This document shows positions 17,536 through 25,521 of a stretch of DNA of 64,000 nt, piece after piece. The stretch spans positions 744,001 to 808,000 of the forward strand of contig JAHXIO010000005.1 of assembly GCA_025655595.1 (NCBI GenBank). Direction: 5' to 3'. Source of the DNA: Candidatus Thiodiazotropha sp. (ex Monitilora ramsayi). Its GTDB lineage: Bacteria; Pseudomonadota; Gammaproteobacteria; Chromatiales; Chromatiaceae. The position numbers and the translations under genes were made by a program. A model generated the notes under the pieces. It saw nothing but the letters and a program-made list of their open reading frames with translations, was not told where the DNA came from and did not search any database. The first letter of the stretch is position 1. Each line of letters begins with the position of its first letter.

Positions 17536-17609
17536 GCCTAACCATACAATCAACTTTGCGCCTTCGGCGCCGGACGCGCTAAAGCGCGCCGGTTATTGGT
17601 GCGTTAGAA
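17536..17609 (+). mobile_element. attC: attC recombination site 2
   Basis: 74 bp with outer cores GCCTAAC (17536-17542) and GTTAGAA (17603-17609; one mismatch to GTTRRRY). Inner parts CAATCAACTTTGCGCC and GCGCGCCGGTTATTG can pair imperfectly, with a secondary GCGCCTTCGGCGC hairpin. It begins four bases after the cassette 2 stop codon. Confidence 0.75.
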
Positions 17610-17627
17610 TTCATATGAATAACTTTC

Positions 17628-18425
17628 ATGAAACAAACACCTAGGGCACTATTCATTTCCCATGGTGGAGGACCTATGCCGTTGCTTAGAGATCCAGGTC
17701 ATAAGGAAATGGTCTCATGTCTCGAAGATATCGCTTCAAGTGCTCCTGTACCCAACGCGATCATAGTGATAAGCGCGCATTGGGAAGAGCAAGTTCCTAC
17801 AATCACTGCTGGGAAGATTCCTCCCTTGATTTATGACTACTATGGGTTTCCCGACGATTCATACAAAATTCAATACCCCTGTCGGGGGGATCCAGACTTG
17901 GCTGATGAAGTCCATAGATTATTGATCAGTTCGGAGATTGGTGCCGCGCTTGATGACTCGAGAGGATTTGATCACGGCCTTTTTGTACCGCTCAAAATTA
18001 TGTATCCCGAGGCAAATATTCCTTGTATTCAGTTATCTCTGGTAAATACGCTTGATCCGAATCAACATATAGCAATAGGCCGTGCGCTCCGGAAACTCTG
18101 TCGTGAGAATATACTTGTAATCGGTTCTGGCTTTTCATTCCATAATCTGGAAGCGTTTTTCGCGGTTGACACTTCCGAATCACGTCGGCTCAATCACGCC
18201 TTTGAAAAGTGGTTGATGAAAGTTTGCTCAAGTCGAGATTATTCGGAAGAAGAGAGAACGGAGATGTTAGTTCACTGGAGCAAAGCAGAGGGAGCTCATT
18301 ATTGCCATCCCAGGGAAGAGCATTTGTTACCGCTCCACGTATGCTATGGAGTTGCGGAAAGTCCTTGCTCTGAGAGTTTCAGAGTCACCATCATGAACAA
18401 AGAATCGAGCATGTATGTATGGTGA
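17628..18425 (+). CDS. DODA-type (LigB) extradiol ring-opening dioxygenase
   Basis: 265 residues, full length for the YgiD/DODA family. Visible signatures: LFISHGGGPMPLL with the first metal His, IVISAHWEEQ with the second, the conserved GFDHGLFVPLKIMYPEA segment and IGSGFSFHNL. These enzymes use non-haem iron (or zinc-bound forms) and open catechol-type rings; substrate unknown. Start ATG 17628. It begins 19 bases after attC 2 and so occupies the third cassette position, but no attC was found after it. Base composition is closer to the chromosome than cassettes 1 and 2. Confidence 0.88.
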   Translation: MKQTPRALFISHGGGPMPLLRDPGHKEMVSCLEDIASSAPVPNAIIVISAHWEEQVPTITAGKIPPLIYDYYGFPDDSYKIQYPCRGDPDLADEVHRLLISSEIGAALDDSRGFDHGLFVPLKIMYPEANIPCIQLSLVNTLDPNQHIAIGRALRKLCRENILVIGSGFSFHNLEAFFAVDTSESRRLNHAFEKWLMKVCSSRDYSEEERTEMLVHWSKAEGAHYCHPREEHLLPLHVCYGVAESPCSESFRVTIMNKESSMYVW

Positions 18426-19302
18426 ATTGTAAATAAAAGAGGCTGGTGACGAAAGTTGATCACTAACATTTGCCATCGGCCCCTAAAACCATGCAGGGTC
18501 AGAGAAAACTTAATCTGGTTCCGTTTGTCTCAGGAAGGGATTGACCTAAGAAAAACAAGCATCACGATAAGTATTCTGAACCAGTCTGACCAAATAGAAA
18601 AGCTAGAGTAAAGAATTAGGGGGTGCTCGATCTTTTTTTTTGGTAACTTCCCCCTGAGATAATCAATCCGGCTCTACTTTTTTGTTACTTGGCAGGCCGA
18701 GTAATTAACCCAGATAGGGAAATTCAGGACTGCACGAAACCTTTTCGGAACCTGACTACAGAAATAATGAAACTGATTCCAGTTTTCGGAATTTCACTGC
18801 AAAAATAAATGAACTCACGACAATATCTTCTGAACTGTTGAGATTATTTCGCACGTTCACGAGAAAAAAAGCGCCGTGATTGACTCAATTTTAATCAATC
18901 GCGAGTGAAATCGCATCGTGAGTTCAATTGTTTTTGTCGTTAAGTTCCAAAATCATCCAAAGCAGTCAAAAAAAGGCTTCATGAGTTCGATTATTTTCTT
19001 CCGACGGGTCAAAGATTCGTGCCAAACAGTCTATTATTCGAGTGGCAAGGTACCAAATGAGGACACTCACCGGGCTCGTAACCCTGCCAATGATGCTTAT
19101 ATCCAGCTTCAGCCGGGTCTGTCCCCTATTAACTACAGTAATCGACACATTACATGCCATGGTTGAATACAAAAAACGAGTTGGTGAAATATTTCGAGAG
19201 CTCGGTATAGCGAGATTATTGGGGTCAGAGCCCTTTAATCCAAACGTATCTGAAGGCCGCAAGATGCCTCTTGAATTAATCAAATGGAGTAGATAATAAG
19301 AA
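18426..19302. other. 877-base region without a convincing gene
   Basis: AT-rich and low in coding signal. Two near-copies of GTGAGTTCAATTGTTTTTGT (18918 and 18981, 63 bases apart, in the same frame) are present. Arms TGAACTCACG (about 18810) and CGTGAGTTCA (about 18917) form an inverted pair. A GTG-initiated frame of 84 codons (19042-19296) ends six bases before the next gene and looks weakly protein-like but matches nothing known. Probably decayed insertion material. Confidence 0.4.
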
Positions 19303-19593
19303 ATGTCCGCTTACGTTATCATCCGTATCAAAGTTACTGATGCTGAGAAATTGAAAGAGTATCAGAAAGTGGTGCCATCGATTATTGAGCAGTACGAGGG
19401 AAGGATTCTGGCGCGAGGCAGTGAGCTGGTATCGCTGGAAGGACCGCAAGAAACGCGAAGAGTTGTTATGATTGAATTTCCTGACCTTACAAGGGAAAAA
19501 GACTTCTACTGTTCTGAAGTGTATACCAGTGCTATTGCCTTACGTGAAAATGCAGCCGTCTTTGAGTCGATTGCCATTGATGGATTGAGTTAG
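19303..19593 (+). CDS. DUF1330 domain protein
   Basis: 96 residues. Dimeric alpha-beta barrel fold of the DUF1330/NIPSNAP kind: starts MSAYVIIRIKVTDAEKLKEY, then a central YEGRILARG and RRVVMIEFPD, with the family's typical length of about 95. Function unknown; related proteins are often linked to small-molecule metabolism. First of several small soluble proteins on the plus strand in the island. Confidence 0.8.
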   Translation: MSAYVIIRIKVTDAEKLKEYQKVVPSIIEQYEGRILARGSELVSLEGPQETRRVVMIEFPDLTREKDFYCSEVYTSAIALRENAAVFESIAIDGLS

Positions 19594-19677
19594 CTGTTAT
19601 CTATACCGATCATCCGAGAACGTCTTATTTTAAATATAAAGAAGTTGTCTCTGAAAGGACAATATATGGAGGAAGTC

Positions 19678-20358
19678 ATGGATCCGATTTCAGTTGCGTT
19701 CCCCCTCACAGGAGAGTGGTGTGCTGTCAATACGCCGGGTCATAAAGTGCCAAGCCATGGTACTGACCAGCTTGGGCAGAGATACGCATACGATTTTATC
19801 AAAATAGATTGGCGAAAGGAGAAAGGGTACAAGTTTTACACTACACCTCTCATCCGCAGCATATTATTCGGCGTAGCGTTAGAAGATACATACTGTTGGT
19901 CGCAGCCGATATTGGCACCATTCGATGGAGAGGTCATCGTGGCGCAGGACGGGTTAAAGGAGAGAAATCCGGTTCATTTCGTCAGAGACATGGCGGTCGT
20001 TTTAAAAAACAGCATCTTCTTCCGTGCCAAGAGTAACGAAGAGTTACATCCATTGCTCGGGAATTACCTGATTCTGAAAAAGGATGACGGAATTTATTCT
20101 CTGATAGCGCATGCGAAGAACGGGTCACTGAAGGTGTCGAATGGCCAGAGGATCTCGGAAGGTCAGTTTTTGGCCGAGGTTGGCCATTCCGGTAACTCGA
20201 CAGCGCCGCACCTTCATTTTCAGCTCATGGACAGGCCGGAGTTGCTGGAAGCTGAGGGACTGCCTTGCTGCTTCAAGCACTATCAACGACATGATGATCG
20301 TCGTTGGTTGCAGGTAACAGACGGGGTGCCAGGAAGGAGAGAGCGAATAATGACATGA
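19678..20358 (+). CDS. M23-like metallopeptidase family protein, no signal peptide
   Basis: 226 residues from ATG 19678, chosen because GGAGG lies seven bases upstream; an earlier ATG at 19666 and a TTG at 19645 are in frame. A duplicated-hybrid-motif (M23) fold is indicated by APFDGEVIVAQDG, GNYLILKKDDGIYSLIAHAK and GHSGNSTAPHLHFQLMD, the last with the HxH zinc ligand pair. The N-terminal ligand region reads SHGTDQLGQRYAYDF (H27, D30 or D39). Unlike classic M23 hydrolases it shows no signal peptide, so periplasmic peptidoglycan cleavage is not assured. Confidence 0.8.
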   Translation: MDPISVAFPLTGEWCAVNTPGHKVPSHGTDQLGQRYAYDFIKIDWRKEKGYKFYTTPLIRSILFGVALEDTYCWSQPILAPFDGEVIVAQDGLKERNPVHFVRDMAVVLKNSIFFRAKSNEELHPLLGNYLILKKDDGIYSLIAHAKNGSLKVSNGQRISEGQFLAEVGHSGNSTAPHLHFQLMDRPELLEAEGLPCCFKHYQRHDDRRWLQVTDGVPGRRERIMT

Positions 20359-20617
20359 AGTCCGAAGTCACAGAGCATCAGAGGGAAGATAATAAGAGAA
20401 TGGACAGGGAAATAGAGGCCATTGATGGAAAACCCTATCCGGTCTGTAAGTCGAAACAACCGGCCAATCAATCACATTTATAATGGAAATCGCAGGACTC
20501 CGCGTATAGCCCCAGCCGTTACGAGTGGACTATGCTTCCTATCACGAATCCCGGTGTCTAACTGTAAGCGTGAGGCGCTGTTTCAGTTAAGGCATATCGA
20601 AGATAAGGAGGCAATCT

Positions 20618-20989
20618 ATGAGCAACAATCCTGTAGGGTGGTTTGAGATCTATGTCCAGGACATTAGGCGTGCCAAGTCTTTCTATGAAAGTGTTTTTAA
20701 AGTACAGCTTCAGGATCTTCAGATGCCGGACATGGAGATGCATGCATTTCCTATGGTGGATGAGGCGATGGGTGCGCCGGGTGCGATTGTTAAGATGGAG
20801 GGGATCCCGTCAGGTGGAAACAGTACCAGGGTCTACTTCTCATGCGAGGATTGTGCCGATGAGGAGAGCCGGGTGTCGGATAGTGGAGGGAGTGTTGTCA
20901 AGGAGAAGTTCTCTATTGGTGAGTATGGTTTCGTATCACTGGTGACGGACCCTGATGGAAATATGATTGGTCTGCATTCGCTTAAATGA
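20618..20989 (+). CDS. VOC family (glyoxalase-like) protein
   Basis: 123 residues, single vicinal-oxygen-chelate unit. Begins NPVGWFEIYVQDIRRAKSFYE, the usual first beta-alpha of these proteins, and ends GFVSLVTDPDGNMIGLHS, with the C-terminal Glu replaced by Leu-His. Strong ribosome site AGGAGG eight bases before the ATG. Substrate unknown; similar proteins range from lyases to antibiotic-binding proteins. Confidence 0.85.
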   Translation: MSNNPVGWFEIYVQDIRRAKSFYESVFKVQLQDLQMPDMEMHAFPMVDEAMGAPGAIVKMEGIPSGGNSTRVYFSCEDCADEESRVSDSGGSVVKEKFSIGEYGFVSLVTDPDGNMIGLHSLK

Positions 20990-21137
20990 TACAAACCTGA
21001 AAGGCGGTCGGTGTCGGATGCGAAACACTATTTTCCGTCACCGATGCCTTTATTTCCATAAGATAGAATAAAGCATTATCAATGCAGAACGCACCTGTTC
21101 CGCTAATTCGACAAAGAAAAACAGTAAGGAGACATCG

Positions 21138-22094
21138 ATGTTGATTGTCACGAATCGCAATATTGTCAAGAGCAACTTCAAGGATGGTGTCGGTGATGAG
21201 GGGGCATTCGGTGACGACGTCAACTCCAAGGGTCCCAATGAAGTGCGGTTGGCTTATGCAGAGAAAAAACAAGGGAAGTGGAGGGTCGAATTAGTTAAAG
21301 AGCCCTCAAGAATTACAGCGAGAAACATACCCTCGAGAAAAGAGTTTTCCATATTGCGGGATAAGTTGACGCAATCGAAGAAGAACTGTGTTTTTTTCGT
21401 TCACGGCTTCAATCAGGATCTTTTGAAAAATCTAGAGAAGAGTCTGGCCATAGAAAAACAGCATGGTGTTGAGGTGGTTGCGTTTTCCTGGCCTTCCAAT
21501 CCGGGTGGTTTCAAAACGAATGAATACCGCCACGCAAAGAGAACTGCCAAGGCATCGGTCGGGGCGCTGGATGCCACGCTTGAAAAGTTGGGGCGATATC
21601 TGCAGGAGCCATTTAACCGAGAAGCACTTGAGGCTTGCGAGACAAAATTCAGTTTTTTGTCGCATAGCCTGGGTGGTTTTCTGTTCCAAAACTATGTGCG
21701 TGATTCGTCTTACGATGATGAAACCAATATTTTTGAGAACGTCATACTGTGTCAGGCCGATGTTGACAGCCCGGGGCATGAAGCGTGGGTCGATCAAATC
21801 GAAGCAGGTAAGCGCACCTATGTCACCATTAATGAAAACGACTGGGTGTTGAAGTGGTCGGATGCCAACTTTCAGAAAGATCGCCTGGGGAGAACGGCTC
21901 GTGATCTTGTTTCCAGGAGTGCGGGTTATTTCGACTTTACCGACGGCCCCAACGTTGGCACGACGCATGGACTCTTCTACAAGAAAACCAATGACGTGGT
22001 GAAAGCCTTTTTTACCGAGGTGCTCAACGGCAGGCGGGGGGAATCGGTCGCCGGGCTCAACTACGATGCAAGATCTAACGCTTACAGATTTTGA
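21138..22094 (+). CDS. Alpha/beta hydrolase, DUF900 family
   Basis: 318 residues. The oxyanion strand CVFFVHGFNQDL and the nucleophile elbow FLSHSLGGFLFQN (GxSxG variant with His for the first Gly) identify an alpha/beta hydrolase of the DUF900 type. Acid and His are probably in VDSPGHE and GTTHGLFY. The ATG has AAGGAGACATCG before it. No signal peptide. It converges with the membrane-GGCT gene, 81 bases apart. Confidence 0.82.
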   Translation: MLIVTNRNIVKSNFKDGVGDEGAFGDDVNSKGPNEVRLAYAEKKQGKWRVELVKEPSRITARNIPSRKEFSILRDKLTQSKKNCVFFVHGFNQDLLKNLEKSLAIEKQHGVEVVAFSWPSNPGGFKTNEYRHAKRTAKASVGALDATLEKLGRYLQEPFNREALEACETKFSFLSHSLGGFLFQNYVRDSSYDDETNIFENVILCQADVDSPGHEAWVDQIEAGKRTYVTINENDWVLKWSDANFQKDRLGRTARDLVSRSAGYFDFTDGPNVGTTHGLFYKKTNDVVKAFFTEVLNGRRGESVAGLNYDARSNAYRF

Positions 22095-22175
22095 CTAAAA
22101 GAACATTGAGTAACGTTTTGGCATTCGCTGAGATGGCGCTGGCTTTCTATCGGTGTATTTGTCGTGACGTGTGGG

Positions 22176-23705
22176 TCACGGTAAATCACACTTTTGCAGT
22201 TGCTGTAGCTTGTAATGAGCAGCGACCTGAATATTCAATTGCTTTTTTTCTGACAGTTTTTCATCGATACGCTGACACGCCAACTCGAAGTCATTGAAAT
22301 ATCTCTCTGCGACGATGCAAGTCTCTTTTGTCCCGTCGAATCGCCCGCGTGCAGCAGCAGAGGCAGTGTAAGTCCAGATCGTATAGGGTCGCTTTGGCAG
22401 TGTCCCGGTATTTTGTAATAGAAATTCCACCTGATCGGTGATGTCGATCCTGAGATAGTTGCGTTCCCGCCGGTCGAGGTTGGCCAGTGCGTTTAGACTG
22501 TGCTTTCTGACGACGCCGGTGACGAAGGCATCCTTTCCGGAACATGTACTGACATTCAGAAAAGAGACCCGCTTGGGTGTTGTCTCTCCGCTGGGTGCCT
22601 TGTAGATCTTATAACCAGGCACCTCAATTTCATTGTTCATGGTGGCTTGCCAGTCTCTCTCATAGCCTCTCAGATTGGCGATAAAACAGTCATCGCAGTC
22701 CAACCACTCTCCCATCAGAGAGCCGTATCCAAAAACGTAGTTGTCGATAGTGCCGTCTTCAAAATGCTCCCAGCCTTTCCAGGTTTTGGGTTTGCTGCCG
22801 GTTTTGAGCGGTTCCGCGCCGGGGCGAACGTTAATCGGCCACTCTCGTCCCTGGCTGTACCAATCATGTGCGTCATTGATCGTCCACCAGAGAGATTCCA
22901 TCAGGTGTCCGTCAGAGTCGTCGATGGTGCCCTCGATGTTGATGACCAAAAAAGATTTTGCGTCTGCAGTCTCTTCGGTGAATTGTGGCTGGAAGTCGTG
23001 ACCTTGAATTGTGCTTAGTCGTAGTTTGCCTTGATCGCTGTTATTACGGTCCAGGTCATCCTTCTGCAGAGGGATGCGTATGGAGAGGGGAACGAACGGC
23101 AGGGCGATGGCCCAGGTCTTGGTGGTGAGATCGATGGTGCTATTGATCACCGACCAGTCCCCCTCGCGGATTTTCGGGCGGCGAAGCTTGGCAATGAAGT
23201 TGAGATTCAACAGCGTCAGTTGCGTCCCGTTGTAGAGGCGGCAGCGAAGTTCCCATCCGCCGCCCTTTTCCCAGAATTCCTTATCGTTTGGTTTTTCCAG
23301 GTCAGCTTCATTAGCCGGGGCAAGACAGAGTGTTGGTCTTCGTACGAACAGGTCCTTGTGAGAGAGCAGTTTGACAACAATCACCGACAACAGCAGGGCG
23401 ATGGCGATGGTTCTGGCAACGTAGAGTAACAACAAGGGCAGCTCCCTCGATACCTCTTCATAGAGGCCCTTACACTCATCGGTGCCTAAGGAGAAGAATT
23501 GATAGATGTTGCAGCGTGTAAGTTCGCCGACTTGTTGTAAACCGACCATGGAGACATGTGTAGGCTTGAAGTTCTGCAGCAGGGCGATAGCGAAACAGAA
23601 CAGAATTATCGCAGCCACAGCGATGAGGGCTATAAAGTAACCATTGCTGGAGACTATCCGCGTACTCAACTTTCTTTTGCTTGTTATGTGCCTATTACCG
23701 AGCAA
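22176..23705 (-). CDS. Membrane protein with C-terminal gamma-glutamylcyclotransferase-like domain
   Basis: 509 residues. Two membrane helices (about 23-43 and 91-113) enclose a Cys-containing loop. A beta-rich region follows (about 150-265: WELRCRLYNGTQLTLLNLNF, FVPLSIRIPL, SFLVINIEGTIDD). It resembles in order and spacing the cytoplasmic sandwich of inward-rectifier K+ channels, but no TxGYG selectivity filter is present, so it is not a channel. Residues about 322-470 form a GGCT/AIG2-like domain with the signature YVFGYGSLMGEW and LDRRERNYLRI (E414 is the likely catalytic acid). The fusion itself is not one I recognise. Single gene, convergent with the DUF900 hydrolase. Confidence 0.72.
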   Translation of the reverse strand: MLGNRHITSKRKLSTRIVSSNGYFIALIAVAAIILFCFAIALLQNFKPTHVSMVGLQQVGELTRCNIYQFFSLGTDECKGLYEEVSRELPLLLLYVARTIAIALLLSVIVVKLLSHKDLFVRRPTLCLAPANEADLEKPNDKEFWEKGGGWELRCRLYNGTQLTLLNLNFIAKLRRPKIREGDWSVINSTIDLTTKTWAIALPFVPLSIRIPLQKDDLDRNNSDQGKLRLSTIQGHDFQPQFTEETADAKSFLVINIEGTIDDSDGHLMESLWWTINDAHDWYSQGREWPINVRPGAEPLKTGSKPKTWKGWEHFEDGTIDNYVFGYGSLMGEWLDCDDCFIANLRGYERDWQATMNNEIEVPGYKIYKAPSGETTPKRVSFLNVSTCSGKDAFVTGVVRKHSLNALANLDRRERNYLRIDITDQVEFLLQNTGTLPKRPYTIWTYTASAAARGRFDGTKETCIVAERYFNDFELACQRIDEKLSEKKQLNIQVAAHYKLQQLQKCDLP

Positions 23706-24411
23706 TGAATTGGATCTCTGTTATGGGTAAGGCGTACAATTTAATTGATCATATTAGGTGTCATGTATGAAAAATTCCACGAATATCAATGAACCGTTAG
23801 AGACAATATCCCTGTACTGTGGTTCTTGATCTTGGTGGGTGATCAATGTTCAGCGTCGATATCTCGTATGCGTAGGCCTTATTCCAGGAGTGATTTCATA
23901 AAATACTCCTGGGTTATCATTTCTGCATGAGTTGCCTCTATCAGTTTGTCTTCTGGCTAGACGTTTAAGCGATATTGGAGGACTTACAGTTTCCCTAGCT
24001 AAATAGTACTTGTAAAAAGTGCTTACTGAATCGATCCCGTATACACCAACAGTCAGTTCTATCGACATATTCGGGTTCTCGCAGTTAATACCGAAGGCTT
24101 CGTATCTCGCGATCCGATTTCGTGAGCTTCCAGTGGTTCAGATTCTCTGCGAGTTTGAAAAGGAAAATCTGGGCATTCGGTTCATGTCGATTGATTATTG
24201 GATGAAACGAGTAAAGTAGGTGAAAGTGGAGTTGAGTGTGTGACTTTGTGGCAAGTTTTGTATCTATTGGTATTTAGCAATTCAAGCCATTAAAGATCGG
24301 GAGTGGTGGAAAAGCAGATATCCACATAAAACGTGTCGGAATAATTTACGGAACAATCACATTTATAACGCACAGTTTAAAAAATATTATAATAAACAAC
24401 AATATATATTA
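23706..24411. other. 700-base region without a convincing gene
   Basis: AT-rich, no frame with coding character. Contains a hairpin CCAGGAGT (23884-23891) with ACTCCTGG (23905-23912). The last part is the upstream region of the PEP-CTERM gene. Confidence 0.4.
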
Positions 24412-24428
24412 TTGGCATAAAATATGCC
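24412..24428 (+). promoter_or_regulatory. Sigma-54-like promoter of the PEP-CTERM gene
   Basis: TTGGCATAAAATATGCC has GG (24414-24415) and GC (24426-24427) exactly ten bases apart, as in the -24/-12 RpoN consensus TTGGCACG-N4-TTGC. It would start transcription near 24439, about 38 bases before the start codon. Other PEP-CTERM genes are known to be RpoN-dependent. Confidence 0.5.
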
Positions 24429-24476
24429 TATTGCTAACTCGAGTTTGAAGCCAATTGTTTTTCTGAAGGAATGAAG

Positions 24477-25001
24477 ATGAAAAAAGTCGTTTTTTTACTT
24501 ATTTGCTTATTTGCAGCATCAGCAAATGCAACGCTAATCGGTGATACGGTTCATATTGCTCAAAATTATCCAGTACTGGGCAGTGAACACTATCCAACTG
24601 ACGTTACCATTGGTGCCGGTCTGGAGTTCGATTGGGTGTATGATATTGATATTAGTGCTGATGCTATTGATATCGTTCTGAATGGCGGTTTTGTAAATGT
24701 GCCTGACGCGCTGCCAAGTTTTAATGGCCCTGTGATTTCTGGATTAGATGATTCTTCTGGAAACCCACTGATTGGGTTCAGCAATTTCAGCACTACCATT
24801 TCCGGTTTTCTCGCGAGCGACATTCATATCTTCGATAACAACACAATTGGCTTCAATCTTGATGGTCTGAGTGGTTACAATGCAACGCTGCATGTGGATC
24901 TGGATTTTGGCTCTACATCTGTACCTGAGCCAGCCTCAATCGCATTGCTCGGTCTTGGCTTGATTGGAATCGGCTATTCCAAGAAAAGGAAATTCGTTTA
25001 A
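24477..25001 (+). CDS. PEP-CTERM sorting domain-containing protein
   Basis: 174 residues from ATG 24477, which has AAGGA six bases upstream; the ATG two codons earlier abuts that site. Signal peptide MKKVVFLLICLFAASANA, then a secreted Asp/Gly/Asn-rich beta-type domain, and a C-terminal sorting tail: VPEPASIALLGLGLIGIGYS followed by KKRK. Such tails are cut by exosortase and the protein is exported to the surface or exopolysaccharide matrix. No exosortase or EPS locus is in this window. Followed by an intrinsic terminator. Confidence 0.9.
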   Translation: MKKVVFLLICLFAASANATLIGDTVHIAQNYPVLGSEHYPTDVTIGAGLEFDWVYDIDISADAIDIVLNGGFVNVPDALPSFNGPVISGLDDSSGNPLIGFSNFSTTISGFLASDIHIFDNNTIGFNLDGLSGYNATLHVDLDFGSTSVPEPASIALLGLGLIGIGYSKKRKFV

Positions 25002-25025
25002 CTGCCGAATTTCAGCAATAGTGTC

Positions 25026-25055
25026 AAAAGCCCCGGTTATCCGGGGCTTTTTTTG
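25026..25055 (+). terminator. Intrinsic terminator of the PEP-CTERM gene
   Basis: AAAAGCCCCGG, loop TTAT, CCGGGGCTTTTTTT: an eight-to-ten pair GC stem followed by seven T. Confidence 0.9.
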
Positions 25056-25165
25056 TCTACATAAGGATACATCAATAAATTCGTTAGACTCCCGATAAGT
25101 ATGTTTATCTCCAGTCGCGTGATTTTCATGCTAAGGCTTATCGGTTCAGTGACTCAGTGGGCTAT

Positions 25166-25519
25166 CTACTCTGCCGCTTTCATGGAGGTGATGCGGAAGC
25201 GGTTGTCGCGTCCCTTCTTCAAGGTGAAGTGCACCTTATCTCCAGACTTGAAGGAAGAGAGGTCCACACGCTTGGTCACCGGCAGGTCCATGGTCATCTC
25301 CGGCCAGCTGAGTGAGGGGATCGGTTCGTGGGTCAGGTTGACCATCTGCTTCCCGGCATCCACCTGATGCAGCGTGCCCATGCCCATAGCCTGATTGGCA
25401 CTGCCACCCATCATGGAGTGGTCGTGCATACTGTGGTCTTCATGGCTTGCAGCGAATATGAATGTTTGGAACGTCATGCCGAGTATCAGAATCAGCAGGG
25501 TGGCAATGTGGTGTTTCAT
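25166..25519 (-). CDS. cusF: Periplasmic copper chaperone CusF-like protein
   Basis: 117 residues from ATG 25519 (GAGGT six bases upstream). Signal peptide of about 23 residues, then a Met/His-rich stretch (HEDHSMHDHSMMGG). The CusF domain has the Cu(I) site: His in LTHEPIPSL, followed by WPEMTM, equivalent to E. coli CusF H36, W44, M47 and M49. CusF hands periplasmic Cu(I)/Ag(I) to the CusCBA pump. Its start lies 2 bases after the cusA stop, so it is the last gene of cusC-cusB-cusA-cusF. The frame remains open upstream into cusA, but that part is not coding. Confidence 0.92.
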   Translation of the reverse strand: MKHHIATLLILILGMTFQTFIFAASHEDHSMHDHSMMGGSANQAMGMGTLHQVDAGKQMVNLTHEPIPSLSWPEMTMDLPVTKRVDLSSFKSGDKVHFTLKKGRDNRFRITSMKAAE

Positions 25520-25521
25520 AC

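Noticed and set aside
18935-18941. GTTAAGT core that could end a third attC
   Set aside because: No matching RYYYAAC core or hairpin 60-140 bases upstream.
19042-19296. 84-codon frame ending just before the DUF1330 gene
   Set aside because: GTG start without ribosome site, no family resemblance; recorded only as a note in the gap.
20556-20592. GTCTAAC...GTTAAGG pair that looks like attC ends before the VOC gene
   Set aside because: Only 37 bp between outer ends, shorter than any functional attC, and the inner arms are poor.
22163-22180. CGTGAC/GTCACG hairpin as a terminator between convergent genes
   Set aside because: Short stem, no T-tract, and it overlaps the stop codon of the minus-strand gene.
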